A stretch of DNA of 64,000 bases. Source: Mucor racemosus (taxonomy: Eukaryota; Mucoromycota; Mucoromycetes; Mucorales; Mucoraceae). The notes under the pieces were generated by a model. The model searched no databases. It worked only from the letters and a program-made list of their open reading frames with translations, and was not told where the DNA came from. Where the stretch lies: assembly GCA_027405735.1 (NCBI GenBank), contig JAPEHQ010000017.1, positions 317,501-381,500 on the forward strand, read 5' to 3'. Shown one piece after another: positions 36,080 to 48,319 of this stretch (its first letter is position 1; every line of letters starts with the position of its first letter). A program made the translations under genes and the position numbers.

Positions 36080-36375
36080 TGTCAGATCAATCTATTTACA
36101 TCAGTAGCACAGCACAATCAAGTTGAGCTTATTTCATACAGCTAAATCCAACAAGTGAATATGTCGCACATATCCCGTTTCCTGGATCTTATTTTAGAAC
36201 AATAAGAACAATCAAGAATGTTACCACAGATCAGTTAGCTGACGTCTTATCAATAAGGATTACAAATCAAAAGGTTCATTATCTTACAAATAACCGCCAT
36301 AATCTATGGATGCAACAATATGACAATGATAACTACCGAAATCATCACATAAACGATGTTTTTATGCATAATTAA
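36080..36375 (+). pseudogene. Ty1/Copia RNase H relic
   Basis: In one frame interrupted by a stop, about 36090-36375 reads QSIYISSTAQSS*AYFIQ...SEYVAHI...TTDQLADVL...NQKVHYLTNN. The order resembles the end of Copia-type Pol, where the RNase H DNQSA(I/L)xI(S/A) motif is followed by QLADxxTK and a hydrophobic tail. Only this C-terminal scrap is visible; integrase and reverse transcriptase are absent. Similarity is moderate and judged by eye. Confidence 0.4.
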
Positions 36376-38968
36376 ATTATAGTGCAATGTTTTTTTTTAC
36401 ATGTATTTTATAAATTGTAATTTAAGGACGTATGAGTTTTAGTACCTTGTAAGTTTGTAAGCCTTATATAACCATTTATAACAAATGAGAAATTTAGTAT
36501 ATATGGAGCAAACTTTTAATCTTTGAAACAAACACCAAAAAAAAAGAAAAAAGAGTTAGCCAAGCAAATTAAAGCGCAAATCTCGAGTTGTGTATAAAGG
36601 AACTGAACACTTTTTATTGGAATGCGAACAAATCGTAAATATATCAACAGCGCATTTCTCAAACTTAAACTATTGCACTTATGAAGGCCTATGTGTAAGT
36701 GTATCGATTTTTTTCTTGGAGAAATATAAACTATATAACATAAAATTATATCAATTTTTGTATGAAAGATGAAAGCGGTTAGAGTGGGAATATTCTGTTG
36801 CATCACAGGTGCATATTGCTCAGCATTTATACCGTAATAACAGCTGTAAAGAAGACTGTCCTGATAATGCTATAAACCGGCTCATTGCAAGGCCCACGAT
36901 GCACTGACCATACTCGAGATTCGACATCAGACAGCTTGATCTCTCTCTCTCTCTGTTTTTAGTTTTATGAAAGAATGTTCCATATAAAAATCTGGTTAAT
37001 GTGGGGCCAATCATGCATATGTAGAAATTATGAAACTTGCATATTTCAAAGCGTGGTCAGTTGAACATTTCTTGAAATTTTAACATCGCTGGCCCCGAGA
37101 TTCAGTGATACTTTAATGCTGTAGGAATGTAATGTATACAAACACATATACTATTCAAAAATTACATTTAAAAGATTTTGATTATGCATTTATTAACGCA
37201 CGCTGATAAATGGTAAATGTTTTTTTTTGGGGGGGGGCAGGGCAAGAAAAAAAAATTGATAAGGTAAGGTAATCTTTTTAGGTACATATAGTGTTTTATG
37301 GGTAAACTTGCCGTTTTAATTTATTCCCCAGAAGCCTTGGAAAGGAATGCATATTCGTTTTCTATAACATGCAAGATGATATGCGATTCCGGCCCAATAT
37401 TTTTAAATGGTAAAATGATTCTGGTTGATAGTGTAACCCCTGGTTACAAGGACATAGTGTATAGGAAACCCCCTTAGTTACTAGGGTTCAGCTGTCAAAT
37501 AATCTTAAATAAATACATTCTTATTTTAATTACATACATACACATCTCAGTGTAAATAGTAATTGGGTTTGTTAGTGAAAATTACATATACTACCGTGCA
37601 TGCCACAGAATTTTAATTAGATGCCGGATTTAATTCGTGGTTTTGGTGTTGCCATTGAGACGGCATTTACAATTTCTTCATATTCATGTGTTTTAAGAGT
37701 TTTTAGATATGCTTTGGAACAAAAGTAGTGGACTAAAAAAACAAGAAAGGACCTAATGAAACCCTAACTGATTGTTAATTGCATGCAATGACGAATTAAT
37801 TATCAGCTATAGGCTTCACATGACAATGGTTGACGTTCGATCAGTCGTACTACTATAGCAAAAGATATATAAGCCAGTTCAATTAAATTTATATATCTCT
37901 ATGGTTTTATTGGGGTTGTACAGAATATTACATCAATATTTGATTGGCCCCAAGACTATCTACATTGGATTATTACATGGTAATTATTAAACAGAAATTT
38001 GTATTACACTGTAAAAAGCCGCTTATTTTATACAAAATGTCCCTTGCATTTTAATTTTAATTCTCCAATCTAAAAATGCATAACATGTAGGAATCATCCT
38101 AAAAAGTAAATTACACTGGAAATGATTTATTTTTACGCCAAGAAAGGCCCTTTTTTTAGCATTGAATTATGATATATTTTAGCGCATGTTGTACAATTTG
38201 TATAGTAATATTTTTTTTTTAGTGTTCAACAGTAATGTAAATTATCGTCACATAACATTTGTTTGTATAAATATGAGGAAAAAAAAAAAGAGAGAGGGAG
38301 AAAGAAAGCAAAAAAGCTGATAATACAAGATCCATGTTCTAGACTTTTTTGTGTGAAAAAGCTTAAACATTTTTTGCCATTTGTATTAAATTTCTTTTTG
38401 TAGATCTTTTTTTTTTTTTTTTTTTTTTTTTTTCTGTGGAAAACCATCTCTCAAAGAAGGTTACTCCGATTATGAAAATTGCTACGGGAAACGACAATGT
38501 TGCACAGAACATGAACAGACAAGCACATTTACTACAATATACACTCGAAACTGAACATATAAACCAAATAAAACATATCAAAGACAAAAAATCTACCTTT
38601 TTCCAGCACATTTGAGAAAAAAAGAAACTTTGAAAGGAACCAATAGCATAACCACCTGAATAAGTTTTACGCACGTAATTGGTAGAAAGGGCCGATCATT
38701 TCTTTGTTAACAAAAATAAAGGGCAGAAAATAGCCTTTTTTAAACAGAAAAAAAAAATTTACACTTGTGAAAAAAAAAAAAGATCGACGGTTGATTGGTT
38801 TTATCATTAAAGGAACAAAAAATAAAAATAAATTATTTTCTCGCATTTCTCATTTCTTCTTCCTCTTTTTCTTTTTCTTTTTTTTTTCCTCTGTATTTTT
38901 GTATTTTTTCCCCCTTGATTTTCGACTGTAAATTTACAACATTTCAAACATATAAAAATTAAATATAA
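36376..38968. other. Intergenic, upstream of SANT-like gene
   Basis: ORFs 36516-36806 and 36590-36772 are not convincing. Features include a CT microsatellite at about 36942-36953, a G8 run near 37230, long A/T runs, an extended T tract at about 38407-38433, and a strongly pyrimidine-rich stretch from 38850 to 38920 that is plausibly the core promoter region of the gene starting at 38969. Confidence 0.45.
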
Positions 38969-39863
38969 ATGATCATGATGGCACCTTATACATCTACTAC
39001 ATCTAAAGGAAAAAAACCATATAAAAGTTGGTTGAAAGATGGCGTCAATGGTGGTCCTTCTTCCATGGATGTTCTTGTTAACTGGTTGTCAAAAAAAGCT
39101 AATTACGCAAAGTGGAAAGGTGATGATTGCGAGAGGATCCCCAAGAAATCTCTGCTGGAAAGCATCATTGATCAAATGAGAGAAGTCGGCATTTATCATC
39201 GATTAGCAAAAGATGTCGCATCAAAGATTTCAACATTGCAAAGTAATTACCGCTTAGCTCGTGAATGGAAAGAAGTAGATGGCAAGAAATTACTCGAAAC
39301 AGGTGCTAGTGAAGAAGGCATCCATGAAGAATTATTGAAACGATTTCCATATTGGGATGCATTAAATGAAGTATTCAATAGTAATCGTAGTTCTGCTTGG
39401 CCGATGTCTATTAGTAGTATCATGCATGCATCTGAGGAAGAAGATTTATTTCATGTTAAGCAAGAAGAATATGGCTTTGATGAAGATGATGATTCACTTA
39501 CATCTCCAGTCAAAAGAAGACGTCGTTTAAGTGACAGTACATTGCAACCAACAACAAGATCCTCTGTCGATAATACATCTGATTCAGCAAGTACAACGCA
39601 CTCTACCCAATCTTTACCTGCTTCAAATATGCAATATCACCATCAACCACCACCACCACCACCACAACAACAACAACATCATCATCATCAACATCATCAA
39701 CATCAGCAACAACAGCAACAACAGCAACAACAGCAACAACATCATCAACCAACAATTATTCGTCCTTTACCTCGAGTTTTACCTTCTCCTATCATTCATC
39801 CTACTTCTACTACTTCAACAACGTCTTCATTATCAAATACTTTACCTGTACCATCACATCAGC

Positions 39864-39895
<32 letters not shown>

Positions 39896-40150
39896 ACACA
39901 GCCGTCTTTTGGGCGTGATCATATTCTTGCCGAGTCTTTATTACAAGTAACACGTGAAAAAGAAGCTGGCAGAATGAAGCGATCTCAAGATATGTTGCAA
40001 TTTTTACGAGAAAAACGAATGGAAAGAGATCAATTATTGATTGAAAAAGAATTAACGAAACGAGTTAAAGCTAAAGCCGAGCTTGTAAAGAATTTAATGG
40101 AAGCCGGCTTTGATAAAACCGCCATTGCTGAACAACTCAACATGTTGTAA
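38969..40150 (+). CDS. SANT/Myb-like domain protein with polyQ/H tracts
   Basis: A single-exon 393-aa protein. Residues about 20-130 resemble a fungal SANT/Myb-like DNA-binding domain: W-x-DGVNGGPSSMDVLVNWL, NYAKWKGDD, KKSLLESIIDQMREVGIYHR, AKDVASKISTLQSNYRLAREW. A KRRRR nuclear-localisation-like cluster (about 181) precedes Gln/His/Pro-rich repeats and a charged C-terminal coiled coil (about 320-390: REKRMERDQLLIEKELTKRVKAKAE). The coiled coil suggests oligomerisation. The start could be any of three closely spaced Mets (38969, 38975, 38978). It is probably a nuclear regulator; targets are unknown. The polyQ tracts are mixed CAA/CAG and may be length-variable. Confidence 0.75.
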
Positions 40151-40295
40151 AACAATTATTTTTGATCTATTATTATATCCCTATTTTTTTTTTCTCCTTT
40201 TCAACATTAAATCAGTAACTCTTTTTCCCTCTTTCTTTATTCTTTCATTCAGTCAATCTTTTATATATAGTTACATGATAGAAATATGCAGAAAT

Positions 40296-40330
<35 letters not shown>

Positions 40331-41490
40331 GGAAATACCCTTATTCTGTCGCTCTCTCTTTCTTTCTCTCTTTTTATATATAAATGCTCCCCCTTTTTTT
40401 CTTAAAAACTATTATTCTAATCTCTTTATATATTCCCCAAGTTTCTTTTTCTAGTATGTAACTCTTTTTTTTTTCTATAATATTTACAATAAAATCTATA
40501 TATATATAAAATTTTGCCATGATGAAAAATGGGGAGTACAGGGATTACAAACAAGACAAATTACTAAAAAAGGTTTCATCCAGCTTTGCCACACATTGAA
40601 AAGGTCGACGGAACAACCCATATATGAACAAACATATTGACTCGGGAATCTTGTCATGATTGGCAATCTCTTTTTTAAGTAGAGATCCCCGTCGTATTCA
40701 CACAAATTTTATTGTCAAGGGGAGGGGGGCCATTATAATTTCTGGATAATAGGAAATCAAAGAGAGAAAAAATAGCCTTTCATATTGTATTATTATGAAG
40801 ATCAAATGAATTTACTGCTATTCTTAAACTGAAACACAAGGGCGCCATACAATAATATTATAGAAAATGTATCTATGAAAATCCTAGATAGCTGTTAACT
40901 TTGTTTCAGAATTTTAACAGTTTTCAAAGGATTTTCTCAACCTATTTAAAACAATTAATTTCAGATATTTTTATATTAAATTGTTGCTTAAAGTGTTTAG
41001 ATTATAATGGTATTTTTTTTATAGTCTTTAATTATAAAATTCTATATCAAATACCGATGCCCTGGAGTATATTGAAACTGCAATGTTATTATTGAAAAAC
41101 AGCATTCCTTCTTTTTTGTAATCGATGCAGCTCTTTTTTTCTAAACAGAAACGTGGATAATTTTCAGCCTTCCCGCATAAGCAGATCCTTATCATCCAAT
41201 CATCCATATTGCACTACCTTTGTGGCTGACTAGAGTGATTTTGATCTACTAAACAACAGAATTGAGCAACAACATCCAATGTGACTCGTCGAGAACGCGT
41301 TGTGGAGCGCTGTATACCTAACTTTTTTTAACGCATCCTGTTTGATTGCTTTTATAAATAAACTATCAACAAATTGAAAATACCTGTTATCATCAATATA
41401 TCAATTCATTTATATCAAAGCAACAAATATCTCTCATTCAGTTCCAACCTAAACAGAAAAAACAAAAAAAAAAATTAAATACTTCTCATC
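40151..41490. other. Intergenic, EXO1 upstream region
   Basis: Starts with the 3' UTR of the SANT-like gene (pyrimidine-rich, then an A tract at 40300-40325). The last 250 bp form the EXO1 promoter region with an ACGCGT box. No gene is supported in between. Confidence 0.5.
41295..41300. promoter_or_regulatory. ACGCGT (MCB-type) box upstream of EXO1
   Basis: ACGCGT, the MluI cell-cycle box bound by MBF in yeasts, lies about 190 bp upstream of the EXO1 start. MBF controls many DNA replication and repair genes, so a role in S-phase expression is plausible. The same 6-mer occurs elsewhere in the window in repeats, so chance cannot be excluded. Confidence 0.35.
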
Positions 41491-43773
41491 ATGGGAATTA
41501 AAGGATTATTACAATCTCTTCGCCCTATTGAAAAATCAATCAATATCTCACAATATAAAGGCAAAACGGTTGCCATTGATGGCCATTGTATCCTGCATCG
41601 TGGATGTTTCGGTGCTGCTACAAGTCTTGCATTAAAAAAACCCACTGAATCGTAAGTGTCATTTATTTTAAACATTTTGTTCAAATTTATTAACATTTAA
41701 TTGTAGTTATGTCGACCATTTCATGCATTATATTGGTTTATTCGAATATCATGGAGTTATTCCAATTGTGGTATTTGATGGTCTTCCTCTTCCTCTTAAA
41801 AAAGACACAAATGATGAACGTCGTCGGTAAATTATTATTAACATTTAAGGGTCCCCTGATCATTGTCTCTAATGAATATTCCTTCTTTAGCCACCGCGAA
41901 AATGCTTTAAAAGAAGGTCTAGCTCTTCATAAGCAAGGTAGAATTGCTGAAGCCGAGAAATGTTTCCAACAATCTATATCTATTTCTGATGAAATGATCA
42001 AGGTTGTTATCAGAGTAAATGCTTTCTTTTGCTTAAATATTACATAACATTATAATTAACTTTCTATTTTTATTGCAGAAATTAATTGCAAAGAAGATTC
42101 AATGTATTGTTGCACCAAATGAGGCAGATGCTCAGCTTACACACTTGGTTAATACAGGAAAAGTTGATGCTATTGTCACTGAAGATTCTGATCTTTTAGC
42201 TTTCGGTTGTTCAAAGTGCATTTACAAGATTGATCGATATGGAAATGGAGTAGAAATTTCATTGGATCAAGTACTAAATGATGAAGCAAGCATCTTTAAT
42301 AATTTCGATGCTGAAACAATTCGACACATTTGTATTTTATCCGGTTGCGATTATTTACCTTCTATCAAAGGTGCCGGTTTAAAAACTGTGCTCAAACGAT
42401 TCTGGACCAACAAAAACACAGATCAAGCTCTAGTTCATTTCAGATACAAATTTAAAAAAGAATTTCCTCCTGATTATTTCGAGAAATTTTACCTTGCAAA
42501 TCTTGGTTTCTTGCATCAATGGGTCTATGATATCGATGAAAAGAATTATGTACGTTTGAATCCTCTTGTCGAAGGCTGCTCTGATGACGATATCGTGTTA
42601 TTGGGTAGAATACCAACTGTACAAGACTCTACCATGTTCCGTGTCAACAGAATTATACCAAAAATGAAACCTAAAAATGAACCATTAAAAGAAACCATCA
42701 CAAAAGAGTTTATTGCTTATGCTGAAACAGTAAAAGAAAATATTGTGCCTCCACGTTTATCACCATCCACATCAAAATTATCAAAATCATCAAAATCATC
42801 AAAATCATCAAAATCATCACCAACAAAACCATCACCATTATCACCAACAAAATCATCACCATTATCACCATTATCACCATTATCACCATTATCACCATTA
42901 TCACCATTATCACCACCATCAACCTCATCATCATCATCCTCATTACCATCATCATCATCATCACCATCATCATCATCACCATCATCATCGTCACCATCAT
43001 CAACAAAATCAAAATCAAAAGCAAAACTTGTTGGAACATTGACAGATGAGAAATATAATACTCCCGCCGCTACTGGATCAGTTGCTACTGCATTTTCCGA
43101 CTTTATCGCTATGAATGAAGCCAACATCTCGCAAGCTGAAAACCAAGCACCTAATGCTATTTCATCGCAAAGTCAACGATTAGATGCTTTATACAAAAGT
43201 AATGGCGTATTACCAAGAAAGCCTTCAGTAACTGCTATCAAGCCATCTTCCCAAGATACAAAAGCAGAAGAGATGTCCTCATCTTCTTCCACATTGACTT
43301 TCAGTATCACTCGTCTAAAGAAATCTGGACCACCATCTGAATTCCCTAGTCGTTATATAAAAGATCGTCAAAATTGGATCTGTAAATACAAAGCTCAATG
43401 GGTATCTTCATCGACCACCCTTGAAAGCACAAAAGGCCGTATACGTCGAATTAAAAAGGGTAAAGCAACTAAAGTAACAAGGGTGCCATACCTCTCTTCT
43501 TCAAGCTCAACTCAGGCCTCTTTGTCTGCATCATTTGCACCCATCACACCTTCCACTTCATCTCAATCCACATCTTCATCTTCTCCTCAATGCCAACCAC
43601 AACAAGTAGTATATAATAATACCAACTACAATACCCCTGTCACTACTTCTTCTATTCATAGCAAAGCTGCTTCATTATCATCACTGTTATCTCGTAAAAG
43701 ATCTCATGACGATACAGAACCCAATGACGATTTCAATCACTCAACAACAAAACATTTGAAACACTTCCGATAA
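41491..43773 (+). CDS. EXO1: Exonuclease 1 (XPG/Rad2 family)
   Basis: Four exons: 41491-41651, 41707-41826, 41891-42014 and 42079-43773, giving 699 aa. A 5'-3' exonuclease and flap endonuclease acting in mismatch repair and double-strand-break end resection. The N-terminus MGIKGLLQSL is typical. Metal-binding acidic residues occupy family positions: D30 (AIDG), D78 (FDG), E150 and D152 (APNEADAQ), D171 and D173 (TEDSD), and D226 (SGCDYLPSIKG, helix-hairpin-helix start). HRENALKEGLALHKQGR matches the helical arch region. Beyond about residue 350 the protein is low-complexity, including about 80 residues of SPLSPLSP and poly-Ser repeats (42770-43010) with no visible MIP or PIP motif. The nuclease core is complete, so the gene looks functional. 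Confidence 0.95.
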
Positions 43774-45200
43774 TGTGAGAGTCCCATTTTTTATTTTTTT
43801 TTATTATTATTATTAATGCTCAAGATTTGTATATAATTAAAATAAAGGTGTTTGTTTTCACTTTGTAATTGTTTGTTACTATTATGCCATCTCACAAATT
43901 TGACAAGTTATTTGTAACATGATGTAGGAATTAGAATTATGTGCAACAAAATATTTGAGACACATTTGAGCTGCTGGTACGGCATTTTCTACTAGGATAA
44001 ATGCAATGTGTTACAACCACAAAATAGGCGTTCTAATATAAAACAAAATGAAATGCCAACATTTTATACTAATTTATGTCCAAATGAACGAATATGAACA
44101 CATAAATACATCTCCATCATACAATATATATTCTGAATAACGCACATTTCAACCAAAATGCACAAAATGGCAGCGTTTTTAAATAATTGTTTTATGCATT
44201 TTTTGCACAGATCTGAAGCTCAAAATACGTCCAAACCATTTCTTGAACCAAATATCATGTTGCTATATTTTTATCTCGAATATTTTTTGGGGATGAAAAA
44301 CATGATTATGGCCAACCTCGAAACCCTTACAGATATAGGCAAAAATTGTCAAAATTCGTTCAATTGACGATTTGGTCCCGAAAATGGGATTTTTGACTAT
44401 ACCTTTCCTAGGCTCAAACTGACCGCATTTCTTTGGCGCTTTGTATCCAACCATTTGTTTGGCTTTTGATTATTCGTAAAACAGACTTTTGCGCAAAAAA
44501 TTGGTTTTCATATTTCAATAGATTGTGCAAATTTTTTAGTGCAAATTTTTTTAAATGGTATCGCCATTCGACGGAAAATTTAAAGTTCTACTTATAATTA
44601 TTAATAAGGTTTGTAAGTTTACATAATATTTCCTGGAGAAAAGTGCGAAAAACGTACGGAAGTTTTCCAAATTGGCATGTTTTGTAGATTTTGCTCCAAC
44701 CAGGAAATCGGAGCCTGAATATATTTTACCATCATCACAGTTGCCTTCTGATTTCAGAAGAAACTATGCCCTAGAATCATGAATTCATTATATATAGTCT
44801 CAAAAAAAATTTGTTTGGTATGCTAAAGAAGTTGAAAAGCAATATGGTAATTTTCAAAATGGTATTTCTTGCTCTTTGAGTAACTGAAAAAACTCTTTGA
44901 AAATTCCAATCCATAGTAATCAACTGTAACAAAGGATAGTTGCAGCAGCTGACTCAAAGAGAAAAAACTAGTTTAGTAAAGCAAACTACTTGACTTTGGA
45001 TTAATACAATCGAAACAATATGATATAAAATCAACATTTTGAATGATTTATGCAAAAACTCAAATCAAATTAACCAAAAATATGTCCACTTTATTGTGAC
45101 GCACAGGTGGCTTTTTGTACATTTGAACAGCGGCAAAAGGTCGTGTCTCATCCTTTTCTTCAACTATCTCAACTTTATAATATACACATTGTGATAAATT
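43774..45200. other. Intergenic with dispersed repeat R1 copy 2
   Basis: 3' end of EXO1 (AATAAAG near 43842), then repeat R1 at 44008-44679, then AT-rich sequence up to the PRP3 start. No gene is supported. Confidence 0.55.
44008..44679 (+). repeat. Dispersed repeat R1, copy 2
   Basis: Aligns with 321-990 in the same orientation. Landmarks are CACAAAATAGGCGTT, AAAATGCACAAAATGG..., GATGAAAAACATGATTAT, AACCCTTACAGATATAGGC and GACCGCATTT. See copy 1. Confidence 0.75.
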
Positions 45201-47278
45201 ATGGATCCTAAACAGGTAAATGATAATTGATTTTATGTAAAACTCAAAAATACTAACTTGAATAATAATTATAGCAAGCGCTTATTGACGCAAAAAGAGC
45301 CGAAATTTTAGCAAAACTGCAAAAATTTCAAAAGCCTGGAGGTTCTCTCAATCCTACACCGGCTCAAGCACCTCAATCTCAAGCACCCACACAACCACCG
45401 CCACCACAATCATCATCATCATCAACATCACAATCCAATAGACATAAATCTTCTAGAGCACCACCTGCTAAAAAAGTTGTACCCATCCCAGCGCCTCCCC
45501 CAACAGGAACTAGCGGTGGTTTGAACTTGGTAGAACTTCAAAGACGAATTGCTGAAGCAAAGACTCGTCTTACGGGGAGCCCTACCAGTAGTGGAGTAAG
45601 TGTATCTCATCTAAACCTAAAAGTCTTCAAAACTAACATTTCTACAATTTAGAGTCGTTCTTCTACTCCGGGTCCCTCCACTACACGTACAAATGAAACA
45701 AAACCACCTGGTATGCCATTTGATAAATCTGGTAAAATAGATTTAAAAGCAATGATGGATACAGGTATCATACCCCGAAGAGAAACTACAAACTCAAAGG
45801 CAATGCAAAGAGCAAAACAAGCCTCTATACCAGCTGCTGCCGAGAAAAAACCTTTAAAAATTGTAGATGAAGTACCTGCAGAGTTTACAGATCCTACAAA
45901 AAATCCTTATTTTGATCCTTCCATGGAAGTAAAAATTGCTCCTAAATCTCGTCGTTCAAGACAATTAAAGTTTGTTCAGCCTGGTAAATACATTGATATT
46001 GCTAATCAAGAAAGAGCAAAAGCACAATTGGAGAAATTAAAGCAGGAAATCACTGAAAGTGTAAAGAAGGCTGGTATGCAGACTGAATTTGATGTGTCTG
46101 ATAAAGTAATCAAGGTAATTATAGTGTGTAGAGAGAAGGGAGGTAGGGAGACATGAATGCTTACACAATTTTTTTCCCTATAGAGAGATGCGCCTCCAGC
46201 AGTAGAATGGTGGGATGCCCCATTTTTAGCCAACAAAACATATGACGATTTAAATGAAAATGAAATCAATCCTGATAAATTCGATACCTTGGTAACATTA
46301 TATGTTCATCATCCTGTTGTTATTCAACCACCTGGAGATGTCGTTAATGCTGCACCCGTAGTTAGATCTTTAATGTTGACAACAAAGGAACGCAAAAAGA
46401 TGAGAAGACAAAGAAGAGCAGAAGCATTAAAAGATAAGCGTGACAAAATTAGATTGGGTTTATTAGAACCTGATGCTCCTAAAGGTAATTATTTTTCAAG
46501 AGGAAATGCCTATAGATTAATTAATTTTTTTTTTTATGATAGTTAAAATTAGTAATTTAATGAGAGTCTTGGGAGAAGAAGCAATTCAAGATCCCACCAA
46601 AGTGGAAGCAAAAGTGCGAAAAGAAATGGAACTTCGTCAAAAGATGCATGATAAAGCTAATGAACAACGTAAATTGACACCTGAAGAAAGAAGAGCAAAA
46701 ATCCTTAATAAATTAAAGGATGATCAAAAGACTTCCAACGAAGTTGCTGTATTCAAGTAAGTTTTTTTTTTTTGCATAATGTGTATATTCTTCAAGAAAA
46801 CTAAATTTTTTTTTCAACTAGAATCAAATCATGTTCTCACCCTAAATTAAGATACAAGATTGAAATGAACGCTCAACAACATCAATTAACTGGTATAGTT
46901 ATTGTCCATCCCAAATGTAATATTGTGATTGTCGAAGGAGGTCCCAAAGCCATCAAAGCCTATAAAAAACTTATGCTTAGACGTATTGATTGGAACGATA
47001 TGCCACCTCCCAAAAACTTGGAAGCAGATGAAGCTGCTATGGATATTGATCAACCCAACAACAACCCATATGGTCTTGCAGATGGTGAGGAGAACAAGTG
47101 CTTTTTGGTTTGGACAGGTCAAGTTAAATCAAAATCTTTTAAAAGATTTACTTGGCGTTCGTTTGAAAGTGAAAAAATGGCTAGAGAAGAATTGGGTAAA
47201 TGGAATGTAGAGAATTATTGGGATGTTGCTATGGCCAGCACAGATGAAGAATTGGCTGCTAGACAACCTCAATTATAA
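45201..47278 (+). CDS. PRP3: U4/U6 snRNP protein Prp3
   Basis: Six exons: 45201-45215 (15 nt), 45275-45595, 45653-46114, 46184-46484, 46543-46756 and 46822-47278, giving 589 aa. A component of the U4/U6.U5 tri-snRNP, contacting the U4/U6 duplex and Brr2 in yeast. Recognisable segments are KRAEILAKLQKFQ near the N-terminus, the PRP3 domain with NPYFDPSM, RRSRQLKFVQPGKYI and EWWDAPFL, the basic helix KERKKMRRQRRAEALKDKRDKIRLGLLEP, KVRKEMELRQKMHDKANEQRKLTPEERRAK-type segments, and the C-terminal ferredoxin-like DUF1115 domain (IVIVEGGPKAIKAYKKLMLRRIDW). The acidic insert before FLVWTG is usual. Length is near human PRPF3 (683) and yeast Prp3 (469). The 15-nt first exon MDPKQ is supported by a clean donor and acceptor. 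Confidence 0.95.
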
Positions 47279-47692
47279 ATAAATAATATATAATTTGCCA
47301 AAATGTACTATTTGTATGATATTGGTTGCCTTGAGAAAACTTGCATTTTGTGTTGGGGGGTTTTTTTTTTTGTCTGTATACGAAAAAAAATAAAGAGCTT
47401 TGGAGCAAGAAATTTTTGGTTTATAATGCAATTTTCGAGTATATAAATGCGGTTAATATTAACTATTCATAACATGCACATTTTTTTAATTTCTTTCAAT
47501 TAATATGAATATCCAAGTTGTAAAAAAAAGGGGCTAGATCACTTTTACGTTGATGAGTCTACCATCCAACTCCGCTATCATTTCTTGCCCGGACAGCCCG
47601 GATTTGAATCAACGAAGGAAATCAAACTAGCAAAGTGGCTCCAAACTAACAACCAGTAGATAACTCCTCTTCTTTTCTTTGTGAATTTAACA
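47279..47692. other. Intergenic: PRP3 3' region and eL42 promoter
   Basis: An AATAAAG signal near 47389. The ribosomal protein gene's upstream region holds a GC-rich near-palindrome (CCCGGACAGCCCGG at about 47587-47600) unusual for this AT-rich DNA; its 13-bp core recurs inverted near 31997. No gene is supported. Confidence 0.45.
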
Positions 47693-47748
47693 ATGGTGAG
47701 TTGAATTATATAGAATCCATCCATCCATCCATACACAAGCAGACAGAC

Positions 47749-47789
<41 letters not shown>

Positions 47790-48319
47790 ACGACCCATAG
47801 ATTTTTTCATTAGCATTTATCACGACATTTTTTTTCTTACATTTCTGATGTTGCAATGGATGGAGAGAGGATGGAATCACGATATCTACAACAAAATATT
47901 GACTAAAATACATAAATAATTAGGTCAACATTCCCAAGACCAGAAACACCTACTGTAAGGGTACCAAGTGTAGAAAGCACACTCCTCACAAGGTCACTCA
48001 ATACAAGGCTGGTAAGGCCTCTCTCTTTGCTCAAGGTAAGAGACGTTATGACCGTAAGCAAGCCGGTTATGGTGGTCAAACTAAGCCCGTTTTCCACAAG
48101 AAGGCTAAGACTACCAAGAAGATTGTCCTTCGTCTCGAATGTACTGGTAAGTAGTAGTTTTTGATTCTATGTTTTTTTTTAAAAAAAAAAAGAGTTGGGA
48201 TGTAATCTAATTTTTTTTATTTAGCCTGTAAGTACAAGATGCAACTCGCTATCAAGAGATGTAAGCACTTCGAATTGGGTGGTGACAAGAAGACCAAGGG
48301 TGCTGCTCTTGTTTTCTAA
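47693..48319 (+). CDS. RPL42: 60S ribosomal protein eL42 (L44e/L36A)
   Basis: Three exons: 47693-47695 (the ATG alone), 47924-48146 and 48225-48319, giving 106 aa, the same as yeast Rpl42. The protein starts [12 protein letters not shown] after joining. It is a zinc-ribbon protein near the ribosomal E site; metal-binding pairs are C12/C17 and C74/C77 (CTAC). Residue 56 is Pro in [10 protein letters not shown], the form associated with cycloheximide sensitivity in fungi. The 228-nt first intron interrupts the gene directly after the start codon and contains a CA-dinucleotide repeat (about 47753-47784). Introns next to the start are common in fungal ribosomal protein genes. Confidence 0.97.

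Noticed and set aside
36590..36772. 60-aa ORF with a coding-like start (YKGTEHFLLECEQ)
   Set aside because: Short, no extension by splicing that I can justify, and surrounded by repeat DNA; a chance ORF or an unrecognisable relic.
38226..38674. Two overlapping minus-strand ORFs with KKKKKK runs
   Set aside because: They read through a long T tract in an intergenic region; no family features and no plausible introns.
42710..43127. Long antisense and alternate-frame ORFs (poly-Asp/Gly, poly-His, poly-Met)
   Set aside because: Shadows of the TCACCATTA-type repeat that encodes Ser/Pro in EXO1.
47560..47640. tRNA-like signals on the minus strand: B-box-like GATTCAAATCC, A-box-like TAGCGGAGTTGG and a T8 terminator
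   Set aside because: The B-box-like piece comes before the A-box-like piece, the would-be T stem does not pair, and no anticodon arm can be drawn, even as a permuted tRNA. It lies in the eL42 promoter.
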